Shown here one piece after another: positions 1 through 8,323 of a DNA stretch of 64,000 nt. The notes under the pieces are model-generated. The model was not told the origin of the DNA and made no database searches. It was given only the letters and a program-made list of their open reading frames with translations. The DNA is taken from NCBI GenBank assembly GCA_016213865.1, contig JACQZL010000423.1:1-64000 (forward strand), in the 5' to 3' direction. Origin of the DNA: Candidatus Rifleibacteriota bacterium (GTDB lineage: Bacteria > UBP17 > UBA6191 > JACPRK01). Numbering within the stretch: the stretch's first letter is position 1; each line of letters begins with the position of its first letter. A program made the translations under genes and the position numbers.

Positions 1-10
1 CTGCCGGTCC

Positions 11-32
11 TGACCCGGCGTCAGCCGGGTCA
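11..32. repeat. 9-bp inverted repeat with 4-base loop
   Basis: TGACCCGGC at 11-19 pairs perfectly with GCCGGGTCA at 24-32 across a 4-base loop. It lies beyond the end of the leftmost gene. No T-tract follows on either strand, so terminator function is uncertain. Confidence 0.4.
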
Positions 33-71
33 GCCCCCGCCCATGGGCCCGCGGGCTGGCCACGTCGGTCA

Positions 72-112
72 CGTTCGAGGCCCGCTCCGGACAACCGGGC
101 GAGCCTCGAACG
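72..112 (-). terminator. Possible terminator hairpin of the cytochrome peroxidase gene
   Basis: CGTTCGAGGC (72-81) pairs with GCCTCGAACG (103-112), and the loop contains a further CCGG/CCGG pairing. It sits about 13 bases past the stop codon of the leftward peroxidase gene. There is no clear U-tract, so this may be a hairpin that only stabilises the mRNA 3' end. Confidence 0.35.
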
Positions 113-124
113 ATTCGGAAGAGG

Positions 125-1204
125 TCAGGGCAGATCCGGCTTGGAGATGGTGTCGGGATCGTCCGCGCTCTCGAGGGCCTTGAGGAACTCGACGAGGTCT
201 TTCTTCTCGGCCTCGGTCATATGGATGCCGCCCTGCAGGGCCGGATCGAGACTCGGGGCGCCGTAGGGGGCCTCGTAGTACTTGAGCATGTCGTCCATCC
301 CCGGCGTGCTGCCCGCATGGCCGAAGGGCGGGTGCGCCATCACGTTGCGCAGGCTGGGCACGCGGAAGAAGCCGTTGAGCTTCTTGTCGCCGGTCACCTT
401 GCCGCGAGCCGGGTCGTCGTCGGCGCCGCCGCTCAGCCCCAGGCCTGTGTAGTGGAAGGCCTCGTTGGTGAAGAGACCCGGCGTGTGGCACTGGTTGCAG
501 CGGGCCTTGGTGCGGTACAGCTCCCAGCCTCGCTTGGCGGCATCGGTCATCGACGACTTCTGGCCCTCGATGAACGCGTCATAGTGCGTGTTGGCGGACA
601 TGATCGTCCGGCAGAAGGTCGCGATCGCCTTGACGATCTTGTCGGCCGAGACGCCGTCCTCGCCGAAAGCCTCCTTGAAGAGCGCCCCGTAGGTCTGGTT
701 CGCACCCAGGGTCTTGGCGAGCTCGGCGGTCTTGCCCTTGGCTCCGAGCTGGTCTTCCCAGTCCATCTGGACGGCCTCCTCGAGGCTCGAGGCCCGTCCG
801 TCCCAGAAGAAGACCTTGTAGTAAGCGACGTTGTAGAGCGAGAGCGTGTGGCGAGTGTTGAGCTTGCCGTTGTCCTTCGTCGACAGCGGAGCCGTGTCGG
901 ACCAGCCCTTGTCGGGAGCGTGGCAGCTCTGGCAGGCGTTGCCGCCGGAGGCGCTCAGGCGCTTGTCCCAGAACAACATCTTGCCCAGGCGTACCTTCGC
1001 GTTGTTGATGGGGTTGTCCTTGGGCGCCATCTTGGTCACGTCCTCCAGCCCGAGAGGCGTGTTGGGCTTCCACGCTGCCGGCGCGGCAGCAGCGTCACCC
1101 GGAGGAGGTCCCCCGGGGGCCGGAGGTGTCTGAGCACCAACCGCCGTCGCCAATGCAATCAGAAGGACCAACACCAGCCAATTGTGACCGTCTCTCGCCA
1201 TCAT
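125..1204 (-). CDS. Secreted di-haem cytochrome c peroxidase (CcpA/MauG family)
   Basis: Predicted periplasmic di-haem protein of about 359 residues. Two CxxCH haem c motifs are visible: ACQSCH near residues 90-95 and RCNQCH near residue 234. The family reduces hydrogen peroxide with electrons from small cytochromes; the MauG branch instead oxidises protein or organic substrates. The N-terminus is a signal peptide (hydrophobic stretch, then AVGAQ) followed by a Pro/Ala-rich linker. The reading frame is open upstream to 1402, but that part overlaps the next gene. The strong Shine-Dalgarno AAGGAGG five bases before the first ATG of an ATGATG pair fixes the start at 1204 (or 1201). It lies just downstream of a propeller-cytochrome lipoprotein gene on the same strand, so the two may exchange electrons. 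The substrate cannot be told from sequence. Confidence 0.88.
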   Translation of the reverse strand: MMARDGHNWLVLVLLIALATAVGAQTPPAPGGPPPGDAAAAPAAWKPNTPLGLEDVTKMAPKDNPINNAKVRLGKMLFWDKRLSASGGNACQSCHAPDKGWSDTAPLSTKDNGKLNTRHTLSLYNVAYYKVFFWDGRASSLEEAVQMDWEDQLGAKGKTAELAKTLGANQTYGALFKEAFGEDGVSADKIVKAIATFCRTIMSANTHYDAFIEGQKSSMTDAAKRGWELYRTKARCNQCHTPGLFTNEAFHYTGLGLSGGADDDPARGKVTGDKKLNGFFRVPSLRNVMAHPPFGHAGSTPGMDDMLKYYEAPYGAPSLDPALQGGIHMTEAEKKDLVEFLKALESADDPDTISKPDLP

Positions 1205-1298
1205 CGATGCCTCCTTGGTCATTGCAGATAGAGTGTACCCGGCTCGGAAGGTCGTGTCTATACAAGACTGCAGGCTTTGGGCCCCAGACTGTCGGTCG

Positions 1299-3479
1299 TC
1301 ACGGGACGACCTCGGGAGTCGTGGAGTCGTCGATCGATTCGAGGAATCGCACCAGAGCCGCGCGGTCGGCAGGGTTTTCCAGCCGCCCGGGAACGCCGGC
1401 ATCGCGGTGCGCTCGCGTATTGAGGACCCGCGTCAGGACCTCGTCCACGGTGGCCGCCTGGCCGTTGTGGAAGTGGGGTGGAAACGCCCAGAACCCCTTC
1501 AAAGATGGAGGGTTGAACCTGCTGTCGGAGCTCAGGGCCGTCTGGTTGCGGCTGTCGACCTCGCCCGCCAGATACGTGTCGACCGCCTTCAAGGCGGATG
1601 CGACCCGACGCCCCTCGACCGCGCCCGTCACCGGCGGGGGTGTGTAGGTGAGCCGGCTGGAGGTCCAGTGGGGACCTCCGTGGCAAGAGGGGCAGCCGGC
1701 CGTCGCGAACGGCGTCCTCCCGGCGCTGACGTTCGTCCCCAGCCAGGGCGAGATCGGGGAGCGAAGGCCGAAGCGCAAGTAGTTGGCAAGGTCGGTCCAG
1801 TCCGCGCTGCGGCCGTCGTTGGCCCGCGGCAGCAGGTCGGGCACGTCCGAGAGCGGGGCCCCAACGATCAGGCCGGTCTGGCCGTCGGCCGCCGGATCGC
1901 CCGAGACGAGCCGGATGTTCCGTTCGAAGTCGGCGACCTCGTCGCGCGTGGCCGAGGCGTTCAGCAGCTTCTGACGGCCGGTGGTCCGCTCGAAGACGCT
2001 CGCCAGCGACGGGGTCTTTCGGGGCCCGTCCTCGAAGTTCCAGACCACCGTGTCGGTCCAGCCGAACGGGTGGCAAGACAAACACGAGCCCCGGCCGTGG
2101 GTTGACATCCGCCCCGTGGCCGTGGTCCCCGCGGCGGCCCCGCGCGAAGTGTTGAAAAGCTCTTCTCCGTGCAGGATCGAGGCTTCCAAGGTCCCGGTCG
2201 TGGGCAGGCTTGCGGAGGTGACCGTCCCCAGGATGGCCTCCGACACCAGGTCGAGCACCGTGACGTTGCGCCCGAGATAGTTGTGAACGTAGGCCCGGGT
2301 CCCGGTCCGGTTGAGCGCGAGGGCCCGCGGGTTCTTGCCGACGGGAATCTGCAGCACCGCGCCGCCGGCCATCGTGGCCGTGGGGGTGCCGTCGGCCGAG
2401 AAGGCAAGCTGAACGGCGACGTCGCTCCCGGCGAACAGGGCCAGGCCCGTCCGGCCTCCAGGGCGGATCGCCAGTCCCCACGGAACATTCAGGAAGGGTC
2501 CCTGGGGCGAGGCGGCCCTGACGGCCACGTTGAAGTTGAGGGCGGCCGTCGTCACCTCCTGGTCGGTGGCCGTGTCAAAGACGCTCAGGAACGGCTGGAC
2601 GTTGGTATCGAAGGCGATCGGCCCCTGCGGAGACTGGGCCGAGTGCAGGACGTAGCCCCGACTGCCCCTCACGACGACCGTGCTCAGGAGGTTGGGGAAG
2701 GCCGTCGTCATCTGCGTCGCGCTGCCGCCAAAGGCCGTGCGGTTGGCCGTGAAACCGCTCGAGTGGGGCGCCAGGGTGACCGTCCTCAGCAGCCGATCCG
2801 TGGACGCATCGATGACGGTGACTTTTCCGAACCTGCTGACGTCGTCGTCGCCCGAGCGGCCTGGTCGCTGCCCGACGGGCAACTGCCCGAAGTACTGGGT
2901 CACGTAGACCTTCTCGGCCTTGTGGGCGGCCGCATCCTTCGACGTGACGGCGACCGCGAAGGGGAAGAACCCGTCCGTCAGGACCAGGGTGGAGGCGACC
3001 GAACGGCTCGCGGTGTCCACGACCGCGATAGTCTTGGAGATGGAGCAAGCGACGTACAGCTTGTCTCCGAGCGGAGTCAGGGCACACCCCACGGGCTCGG
3101 TGCCGACCGGGATGTTGGCCAGCACCTCCAGCGTGGCCGCCGAGACGACCGTGACGGTCCCCGAACCCCGGTTGGTGACGTAGACCGTCAGGTCGTCGGG
3201 AGAGAGGGCGAGGCAGGTGGGCTCTCTCTGGACGGGTATCTCGCGGAGCCTGATCAGGACGTCGCGCTCGACCGAGAGGAAGGAGAGGGTGTTTCTCTCG
3301 GTGTTGGCGACCCAGATGCGCTCGCCGAGCGAATCGACCGCGATCGAAGACGAGGCGGTGGGCGCGTCGAAGACGGCCGGCGCGGGGGAGGGAGGCGCCG
3401 GCCGCACCCTGCCCTGGCGACTGCCGCAGCCGATGGTGGCAACCGCGGCGAGCAGTAGGAGGAGCGCCCAGGCTTTCAC
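1299..3479 (-). CDS. Lipoprotein with YVTN beta-propeller and two cytochrome c motifs
   Basis: A 726-residue exported protein with a lipoprotein signal (VATIGC lipobox, Cys near residue 18). Residues about 35-440 are repeating propeller blades of the YVTN/surface-antigen type, with strings such as VYVTNRGSGTVTVV and AYVHNYLGRNVTVLDL. A MauG/CcpA-like di-haem part follows, with CLSCH near residue 467 and CPSCH near 596, and the typical FHNGQAATVDEVL end. The start is GTG one base after the stop codon of the upstream gene, so translation is probably coupled. Proteins of this architecture occur in bacteria with many periplasmic cytochromes. The substrate is unknown; a role with the downstream peroxidase is inferred from adjacency. 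Confidence 0.85.
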   Translation of the reverse strand: MKAWALLLLLAAVATIGCGSRQGRVRPAPPSPAPAVFDAPTASSSIAVDSLGERIWVANTERNTLSFLSVERDVLIRLREIPVQREPTCLALSPDDLTVYVTNRGSGTVTVVSAATLEVLANIPVGTEPVGCALTPLGDKLYVACSISKTIAVVDTASRSVASTLVLTDGFFPFAVAVTSKDAAAHKAEKVYVTQYFGQLPVGQRPGRSGDDDVSRFGKVTVIDASTDRLLRTVTLAPHSSGFTANRTAFGGSATQMTTAFPNLLSTVVVRGSRGYVLHSAQSPQGPIAFDTNVQPFLSVFDTATDQEVTTAALNFNVAVRAASPQGPFLNVPWGLAIRPGGRTGLALFAGSDVAVQLAFSADGTPTATMAGGAVLQIPVGKNPRALALNRTGTRAYVHNYLGRNVTVLDLVSEAILGTVTSASLPTTGTLEASILHGEELFNTSRGAAAGTTATGRMSTHGRGSCLSCHPFGWTDTVVWNFEDGPRKTPSLASVFERTTGRQKLLNASATRDEVADFERNIRLVSGDPAADGQTGLIVGAPLSDVPDLLPRANDGRSADWTDLANYLRFGLRSPISPWLGTNVSAGRTPFATAGCPSCHGGPHWTSSRLTYTPPPVTGAVEGRRVASALKAVDTYLAGEVDSRNQTALSSDSRFNPPSLKGFWAFPPHFHNGQAATVDEVLTRVLNTRAHRDAGVPGRLENPADRAALVRFLESIDDSTTPEVVP

Positions 3480-3480
3480 C

Positions 3481-4608
3481 CTAGCAGAGGCCCGCCTGGT
3501 CCAGGCAACGGATGAGCGCGGTCTTGCGCCCGTGCTGGCAGCGGAACCGTGTCAACTTCTCGGTGAAGTTCTCCGCCCGGCCTCCGCTCTCGGTCAGCTC
3601 TCGCAGCTCGGCCAGGAGGCGGGCCGCCTTCTCGTATCCGGAGGTGTTGCGGGTTTCGACGAGCCGTTCGATCTCTTTCCACAGGCCGGTCGCCGTACGG
3701 CCGGCGGCGGCGCGCTGCTTCTTCTCGGGTTCCGGGCTCGTGCGGCGAGCCGGGGCCGCCGTACCGGGGCGTCGGATCCCCTCGGCCCCGAGCTCGAAGG
3801 CAGCGGCAAGCAGGTCGGCCACCGTGCGGCCCGCAGCGGGCCGGCGGGCTTTCTGCTTGCGCGTGCCCTGGGCCTTCTGGAACTCGGCGATCAGCTCGGC
3901 CTGCAGATAAGGGGCGTCGCCGCGGGCGGCTCTCGTCAGAAGCGCGTTCTTGCGAGTCTCGGGCAGTCGGGAGATGAAGAGCTCCAGGCCTTCCTGCAAG
4001 TCCTCGTTCTCATCGTGCAGGGCCGCTGCCGCCGAGAGCAGCTCGCGGTCCAGCCCGAGGAACTCCACGAAGCTCTCCAGGGCAGCCGTGAGCTTCGACA
4101 GGCCGGAGACCGCCGGTGGCTCGGGCTGGGCCTCGGGGAATCGCCCCGCCTGCACTCCGAGCAGCCACCCCAGGTAGAGCAGCCTCCGATCGCCGCCCAG
4201 CAGGTCCGCGCGCAGCGGCAGCAGCGAAGGCAGCCACCCTTCTCCTTCGCCCTCCCAGCCGCCTTCGGTGCCCTCCCAGACGAACCCGAGCAGGACGTGC
4301 TCTTTGCGGACCTGGAGCCAGAAGCTGTTGCCGTCGGCGTACTTTTGCAGCTCTTCCGGGTCGACCAGGCGCCGCGGCAGGCGCAGGATGAACTGCCGCT
4401 TGCCCCAGTTGGCGATGTGGACGAAGCCGTCGAAGTACTTGGCCGTCAGCTCCACCGGGTCGCCCCGGAAGTCGCTCCAGTCGTACGTGTTCATGAAGCG
4501 TGTGGGCGTGATCCGCGCACGGCGGGAGAGCTGCCGCAGCTCGCGCATCTCGCGCTCGCTCAGGGCCTTGTCGACGGTCTGGAATTCGAAGTACTGGTAG
4601 TCGCTCAC
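3481..4608 (-). CDS. Conserved protein of unknown function
   Basis: About 375 residues, cytoplasmic, with no signal peptide. I assign no named domain. The N-terminal 100 residues look conserved (SDYQYFEFQTVDKALSE, RITPTRFMNTYDW, FDGFVHIANWGKRQFILRLP). The C-terminal half is helical, charged and rich in Arg/Lys/Glu, with a KQKARRP stretch. The frame is open to 4761, but a GTG at 4608 preceded by AGGGTGG lies directly before the conserved SDYQYFEF and is the better start. It is transcribed divergently from sod and is followed at one base by the propeller-cytochrome gene. Function unknown. Confidence 0.7.
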   Translation of the reverse strand: MSDYQYFEFQTVDKALSEREMRELRQLSRRARITPTRFMNTYDWSDFRGDPVELTAKYFDGFVHIANWGKRQFILRLPRRLVDPEELQKYADGNSFWLQVRKEHVLLGFVWEGTEGGWEGEGEGWLPSLLPLRADLLGGDRRLLYLGWLLGVQAGRFPEAQPEPPAVSGLSKLTAALESFVEFLGLDRELLSAAAALHDENEDLQEGLELFISRLPETRKNALLTRAARGDAPYLQAELIAEFQKAQGTRKQKARRPAAGRTVADLLAAAFELGAEGIRRPGTAAPARRTSPEPEKKQRAAAGRTATGLWKEIERLVETRNTSGYEKAARLLAELRELTESGGRAENFTEKLTRFRCQHGRKTALIRCLDQAGLC

Positions 4609-4784
4609 GGGGTCCACCCTCCGCTCGGGCTCGAGGTCGCTGGTCGGCCCGACGAGGGTAGACGATCCGGCTCGGGCAGCGCAACGCAAAGACACGGCCT
4701 TCTCCATCACCTTGCGGGTTGTGCCGCCGGTGCGTAACTTGGTTGAAGTCCCGACGGACAATCACGACCTGAGGAGGTTTTCCG

Positions 4785-5402
4785 ATGCCTGTCGAGCTTC
4801 CCTCGCTGCCCTATCCCTTCGAGGCCCTGGAACCCCATCTCGACGCCGAGACCCTGAAGATCCACCACGGCAAGCACCACAAGGCCTACGTGGACGGCTA
4901 CAACAAGGCCGAGGAGGCCCTGGCGGCCGCGCGCGCAGCCGGCAACTTCGATCTGGTGCAGCACTACACCCGACTGCTCGCCTTTCATGGCGGCGGCCAC
5001 TTCAACCACACGAACTTCTGGCAGACGATGGCCCCTGCCAACAAGGGCGGCGGCGGCGAGCCCACCGCCACGCTGCTCGAACAGATCCTGATGGACTTCG
5101 GCTCCTTCGAGAAGTTCAAGGCCCAGTTCCAGGCGACCGCGGTCGGCGTCGAGGGCAACGGCTGGGCCTGGCTGGTCTGGCAGCCCGACGTCCAGAAGCT
5201 CGGCATCCAGGCCGTGATGAACCACCAGTACCAGACCACCGTCTCCAGCCTGCCGCTGGTCGGGGTCGACGTCTGGGAGCACGCCTACTACCTCAAGTAC
5301 CGGAACCTGCGGGCCGACTTCGTGACCGCGTGGTGGAACGTCGTCAACTGGCCCGAGGGGCTGCGGCGCTTCAACCTGGTCCGGGGCACGAAGCTCAAGT
5401 AG
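4785..5402 (+). CDS. Fe/Mn superoxide dismutase
   Basis: A 205-residue protein that converts superoxide to oxygen and hydrogen peroxide, with both SOD domains complete. Predicted metal ligands are His27 (IHHGKHH), His75 (GGGHFNHTNFW), Asp162 and His166 (DVWEHAYYLKY). GGGH resembles Mn-type enzymes. The second-sphere position that is Gln in the Mn-type NQD motif appears as His147 (VMNHQYQTT), so metal preference cannot be read off simply. There is no signal peptide, so it is cytosolic. A strong AGGAGG precedes the ATG. The symbol is left blank because the Mn versus Fe assignment is open. Confidence 0.95.
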   Translation: MPVELPSLPYPFEALEPHLDAETLKIHHGKHHKAYVDGYNKAEEALAAARAAGNFDLVQHYTRLLAFHGGGHFNHTNFWQTMAPANKGGGGEPTATLLEQILMDFGSFEKFKAQFQATAVGVEGNGWAWLVWQPDVQKLGIQAVMNHQYQTTVSSLPLVGVDVWEHAYYLKYRNLRADFVTAWWNVVNWPEGLRRFNLVRGTKLK

Positions 5403-5512
5403 ACGGGCTTTTCTAAGTCGAATCCCGACGGCCTCGAGAGGGGTCTTGCTCTCCCTTCTTCGTGCCCCCTTCGGACTCTTCGTGGCAAAGACGGTTCCCC
5501 GCACCGTAACCG

Positions 5513-5553
5513 GGACACCCTCGCTTCTCCTCGCGAACCGGGGGTGTCCTTTT
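5513..5553 (+). terminator. Rho-independent terminator of the sod gene
   Basis: GGACACCC (5513-5520) pairs with GGGTGTCC (5542-5549) and is followed directly by TTTT. It lies about 110 bases past the sod stop and before the end of the convergent debranching-enzyme gene. The loop is long (about 21 bases). Confidence 0.6.
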
Positions 5554-5582
5554 CCTTCACCTCACTCGACGGCCAGGAGCGG

Positions 5583-7895
5583 TCACCGTTCCACTGCCAC
5601 CAGCAGCGAGCGCGCCGCCAGCTCGAGGGACGGGCCCTGGAGCGGCAGTTCGCGGCCGGGCAACCGGAAGCTCGCGTCGCCCTCTCGGCGGGCCGCGGTG
5701 TCGCAGGCCAGGTACCAGGCGTTTCCCGGCCGTGCCGGGGGCAAGGTGAGCCGCACGCTCTGCGTTCCGACGTTCCAGGCCGCGTAGATCGACGCGGCGG
5801 GATCGGCGCTCTCGGTGCCGTCCAAACGCCAGGCCAGGAATCGCCCGCCGGGGTCGTCGAGCTGCGCCGCCGTGGCCTCGCTTGCGTCGGGGGCCAGCCA
5901 CGTGAGGTCGGCCAGGCCATCGCCGTTGTCGTCCGTACCGGTCGCGAAACCGCCGGGGCGAAGGGCGGGGTGCGCCCTGCGGAACGCGAGAGCGCTGCGC
6001 GTGAACTCCACGAAGGAAGCGCACGCGCCGGCGCGGGTCCAGTCCAGCCAGTTCGCGGGGCTGTCGACGTTGTAGGCGTTGTTGTTGGCGTGCTGGGTCC
6101 TGAGCATCTCGTCCCCGCCGGTCATCATCGGCACGCCGGCCGACAAGGCCAGGAAGGCCATCGCGTTGCGGGCGGCCTGCCGCTGGAGGGACTCGTCCCC
6201 TCCCTGGTCGCCGCACATCTCCTCCTCGGCCTTGCGCCCGCCGTCGGACGGTCCATACGGCCAGACACGGTCGTTGACTTTGGCGTTGACCGACACCAGA
6301 TCGAAGAGAGTGAAGCCGTCGTGGGCAACCACGAAGTTGACCGAGGCGGCGGGCCCGCGTCCGGCCGCGATGGTAAAGAGGTCCGGCGAGCCCTTCACTC
6401 GCAGCGACACCTCCCGGGGAGGCGCTTTCTCCGTCGCCGGCTGGTTCTGCCAGCGGCGGAAGGCGTCCCGGAAACGGTCGTTCCATTCGCCGAAGCCGCG
6501 CGGGTGGCGGCCAAGGGCATAGGTGCCTCCCCAGGGCTCGGCAATGAGGTCGACGCCCCCCACCCCCGAGGCCGGACGCACCGGCAACTCCCGGGCGGCA
6601 CTGGCCAGCGGCCCCGCCGGGTCGGACGCGTCGAACTCGAACCCGTCGCGGTCCAGCCGGTTCGCGAGGATCGGCGCCAGGTCGAATCGGAACCCGTCGA
6701 CTCCCAGCCCATCCTTCCAGTACCGGAGCGAATCGAGGATCAGCCGTCGCACGGTCGGGTGCGCCGAGTTGAAATTGGGACCGCAACCGCTGTCCTCGCG
6801 GTAGAACCTGCGATCGGCCATCGTTTCGTAGTACGCGGCGTTGTCGAGCCCGCGGAACGAGTGGATGCGACCGACGTCGGCGCTATCTGGAGAAGGCTTC
6901 CAGAGTCCCCCTTCTCCGGTGTGGTTGTAGACGACGTCGACGTAGACCTTGATGCCCTGGCGATGGAAGGCCTCGACCATCGAGCGCAGCTCTCGTGTCG
7001 GACCTCCCGGCGTTCGGTCGGCCGCGTACCGGCGCTCGGGCGCGAAGTAGGCCAGCGGGTCGTAGCCCCAGTAGTTGTCGCCAGCCGTCGATTCCTCGAG
7101 GTCGTTCTGCTCGTTCTGGCAATCGGCCAGGGGGAGAAACTCGACGGCGGTCACGCCCAGCGAGGCCAGGTAAGCGGCCTTTGTCGCGGCCCCGGCGTAG
7201 GTGCCCCTCAACTCGGCCGGCACCGCCGGGTCGGCTCGGGTGAAGCCGCGCAGATGGACTTCGTAGATGACGTCGTCCCTGAACGGGCGGCACGGCTTGA
7301 CACCGAACCCGCCGGCTTCGGCTCCGGCCCCGAGCACCAGCCCCTTCGGCGCCAGGGGGCCCGTGTCGACGGCTCGATTGGCGCCCGAACAGTAGGGCGC
7401 CTCGTCCCGGAGGCGCGCGTTGCGCGGGTCGTGGCTCACCTCACGGGCATACGGATCGAGCAGCAGTTTGTTCGGATTGAAGCGGTTTCCGTCGCGATCG
7501 ACGTCTTCCCGAAAGCCCGAGACGGAACCCGGGCGCCAGTCGGCGGTGTGGGGCCAGTTGGGCCCCCAGGCGCGATACCCGTACCAGATCGGCCCGTGCA
7601 GGCGGGCGGCCTTCAGTCGCTCGGCCGGCACGCTCAAGGCCCAGGTGCCGTCCGGCCCTCGCTGCATGGGCAACCGAGCCTTGCCGGCAGCGCCGAACGC
7701 TCGGTCGTAGAGGCACAGCTCCAATCGAGTGGCCGCGCCGGCCCAGACCCGAAAGACGACGGCTCCCGTGGCTGCATCGCGCTGCGCCCCCAGGGGAGCG
7801 GGCGCTTCGCCTCCCGCACCGAGGACGGTCGCTACCGCCATCAGGTACACCGTCAAGGACGGCAGTCGACGCAAGCTGGCTCTCAACGAAGGCAT
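5583..7895 (-). CDS. Secreted GH13 isoamylase/glycogen debranching enzyme (GlgX-like)
   Basis: A 770-residue GH13 enzyme that hydrolyses alpha-1,6 branch points of glycogen-like glucans. An N-terminal CBM48-like domain (about residues 40-150) precedes the barrel. GH13 signatures: VYVDVVYNHTGEG near residue 320, GVDGFRFDLAPIL near 400 (nucleophile Asp), DLIAEPWGG near 450 (acid/base Glu) and VAHDGFTLFDLV near 525. GlgX/TreX relatives are usually cytoplasmic, but here a hydrophobic segment (residues about 12-28, ending VLGAG) suggests export. GAGGAGG stands 6 bases before the ATG. No other glycogen gene is adjacent. It converges on sod. Confidence 0.9.
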   Translation of the reverse strand: MPSLRASLRRLPSLTVYLMAVATVLGAGGEAPAPLGAQRDAATGAVVFRVWAGAATRLELCLYDRAFGAAGKARLPMQRGPDGTWALSVPAERLKAARLHGPIWYGYRAWGPNWPHTADWRPGSVSGFREDVDRDGNRFNPNKLLLDPYAREVSHDPRNARLRDEAPYCSGANRAVDTGPLAPKGLVLGAGAEAGGFGVKPCRPFRDDVIYEVHLRGFTRADPAVPAELRGTYAGAATKAAYLASLGVTAVEFLPLADCQNEQNDLEESTAGDNYWGYDPLAYFAPERRYAADRTPGGPTRELRSMVEAFHRQGIKVYVDVVYNHTGEGGLWKPSPDSADVGRIHSFRGLDNAAYYETMADRRFYREDSGCGPNFNSAHPTVRRLILDSLRYWKDGLGVDGFRFDLAPILANRLDRDGFEFDASDPAGPLASAARELPVRPASGVGGVDLIAEPWGGTYALGRHPRGFGEWNDRFRDAFRRWQNQPATEKAPPREVSLRVKGSPDLFTIAAGRGPAASVNFVVAHDGFTLFDLVSVNAKVNDRVWPYGPSDGGRKAEEEMCGDQGGDESLQRQAARNAMAFLALSAGVPMMTGGDEMLRTQHANNNAYNVDSPANWLDWTRAGACASFVEFTRSALAFRRAHPALRPGGFATGTDDNGDGLADLTWLAPDASEATAAQLDDPGGRFLAWRLDGTESADPAASIYAAWNVGTQSVRLTLPPARPGNAWYLACDTAARREGDASFRLPGRELPLQGPSLELAARSLLVAVER

Positions 7896-8103
7896 CGCGA
7901 CCTCCTCGGCACCCCATCTCGGGCAGCGGTCGGGCTGTCCGGCAGGGACCTCCGGCCAGGCTTTTATAGCACTTCTCTCTCACCTTTGCGCCTTTGCGTG
8001 GGTACGTTCGCGGAATGCGGGGAGCCGCATTGCCACGTCGGCGATCTTATCTCCCCTGCCGCTGGCCGGTTTCCAGACTCGCCAGTCTTGGCGGGGCTTC
8101 CTG

Positions 8104-8128
8104 GGCCGGCACGGAGGCCGGCCCTACG
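8104..8128. repeat. GGCCGGC-type palindromic repeat, copy 1
   Basis: The segment GGCCGGCACGGAGGCCGGCC followed by CTACG. The reverse complement of nearly the same string is at 52317-52341. Family members in gene-free DNA suggest a mobile or degenerate repeat. Confidence 0.6.
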
Positions 8129-8193
8129 AGTTTCACCCATGAACAGCGAGCGCACCCCCTTTGCGTCGAGCTCCCCCAGGGCATCGGCGAAGT

Positions 8194-8264
8194 CGTCATT
8201 CCCGCGAAAGCGGGAATCCAGGGGAGGCATGGATCCTGGACCCCCGCTTACGCGGGGGTGACGA
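8194..8264. repeat. REP/BIME-like pair of hairpins, copy 1
   Basis: Two hairpins back to back: CATTCCCGCGAAAGCGGGAA followed by TCCAG, then CTGGACCCCCGC with TTACGCGGGGGTGAC. The same two hairpins, in inverted order, form the copy at 23894-23965. This is the typical form of REP-type elements, dispersed between genes. Confidence 0.75.
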
Positions 8265-8323
8265 AACCGGGTTGCCGAAGTCCTTTCCGGGGACTCTGCC
8301 GGGATCTTGCGAGTTCCCCGCTT

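Larger units (their letters stand above)
7896..8323. other. Gene-free interval packed with short repeats
   Basis: No gene is supported here. It contains a decayed 'cctttgcgcctttgcgtg' fragment (about 7984-8001), a GCCGGC-type palindrome (8104-8128) and a paired REP-like element (8194-8264). All three types recur elsewhere in the window. Confidence 0.6.

Noticed and set aside
5544..8261. 905-codon open frame opposite the debranching enzyme
   Set aside because: It runs across the whole enzyme gene and into the repeats; composition is Arg/Gly/Val-rich and meaningless.
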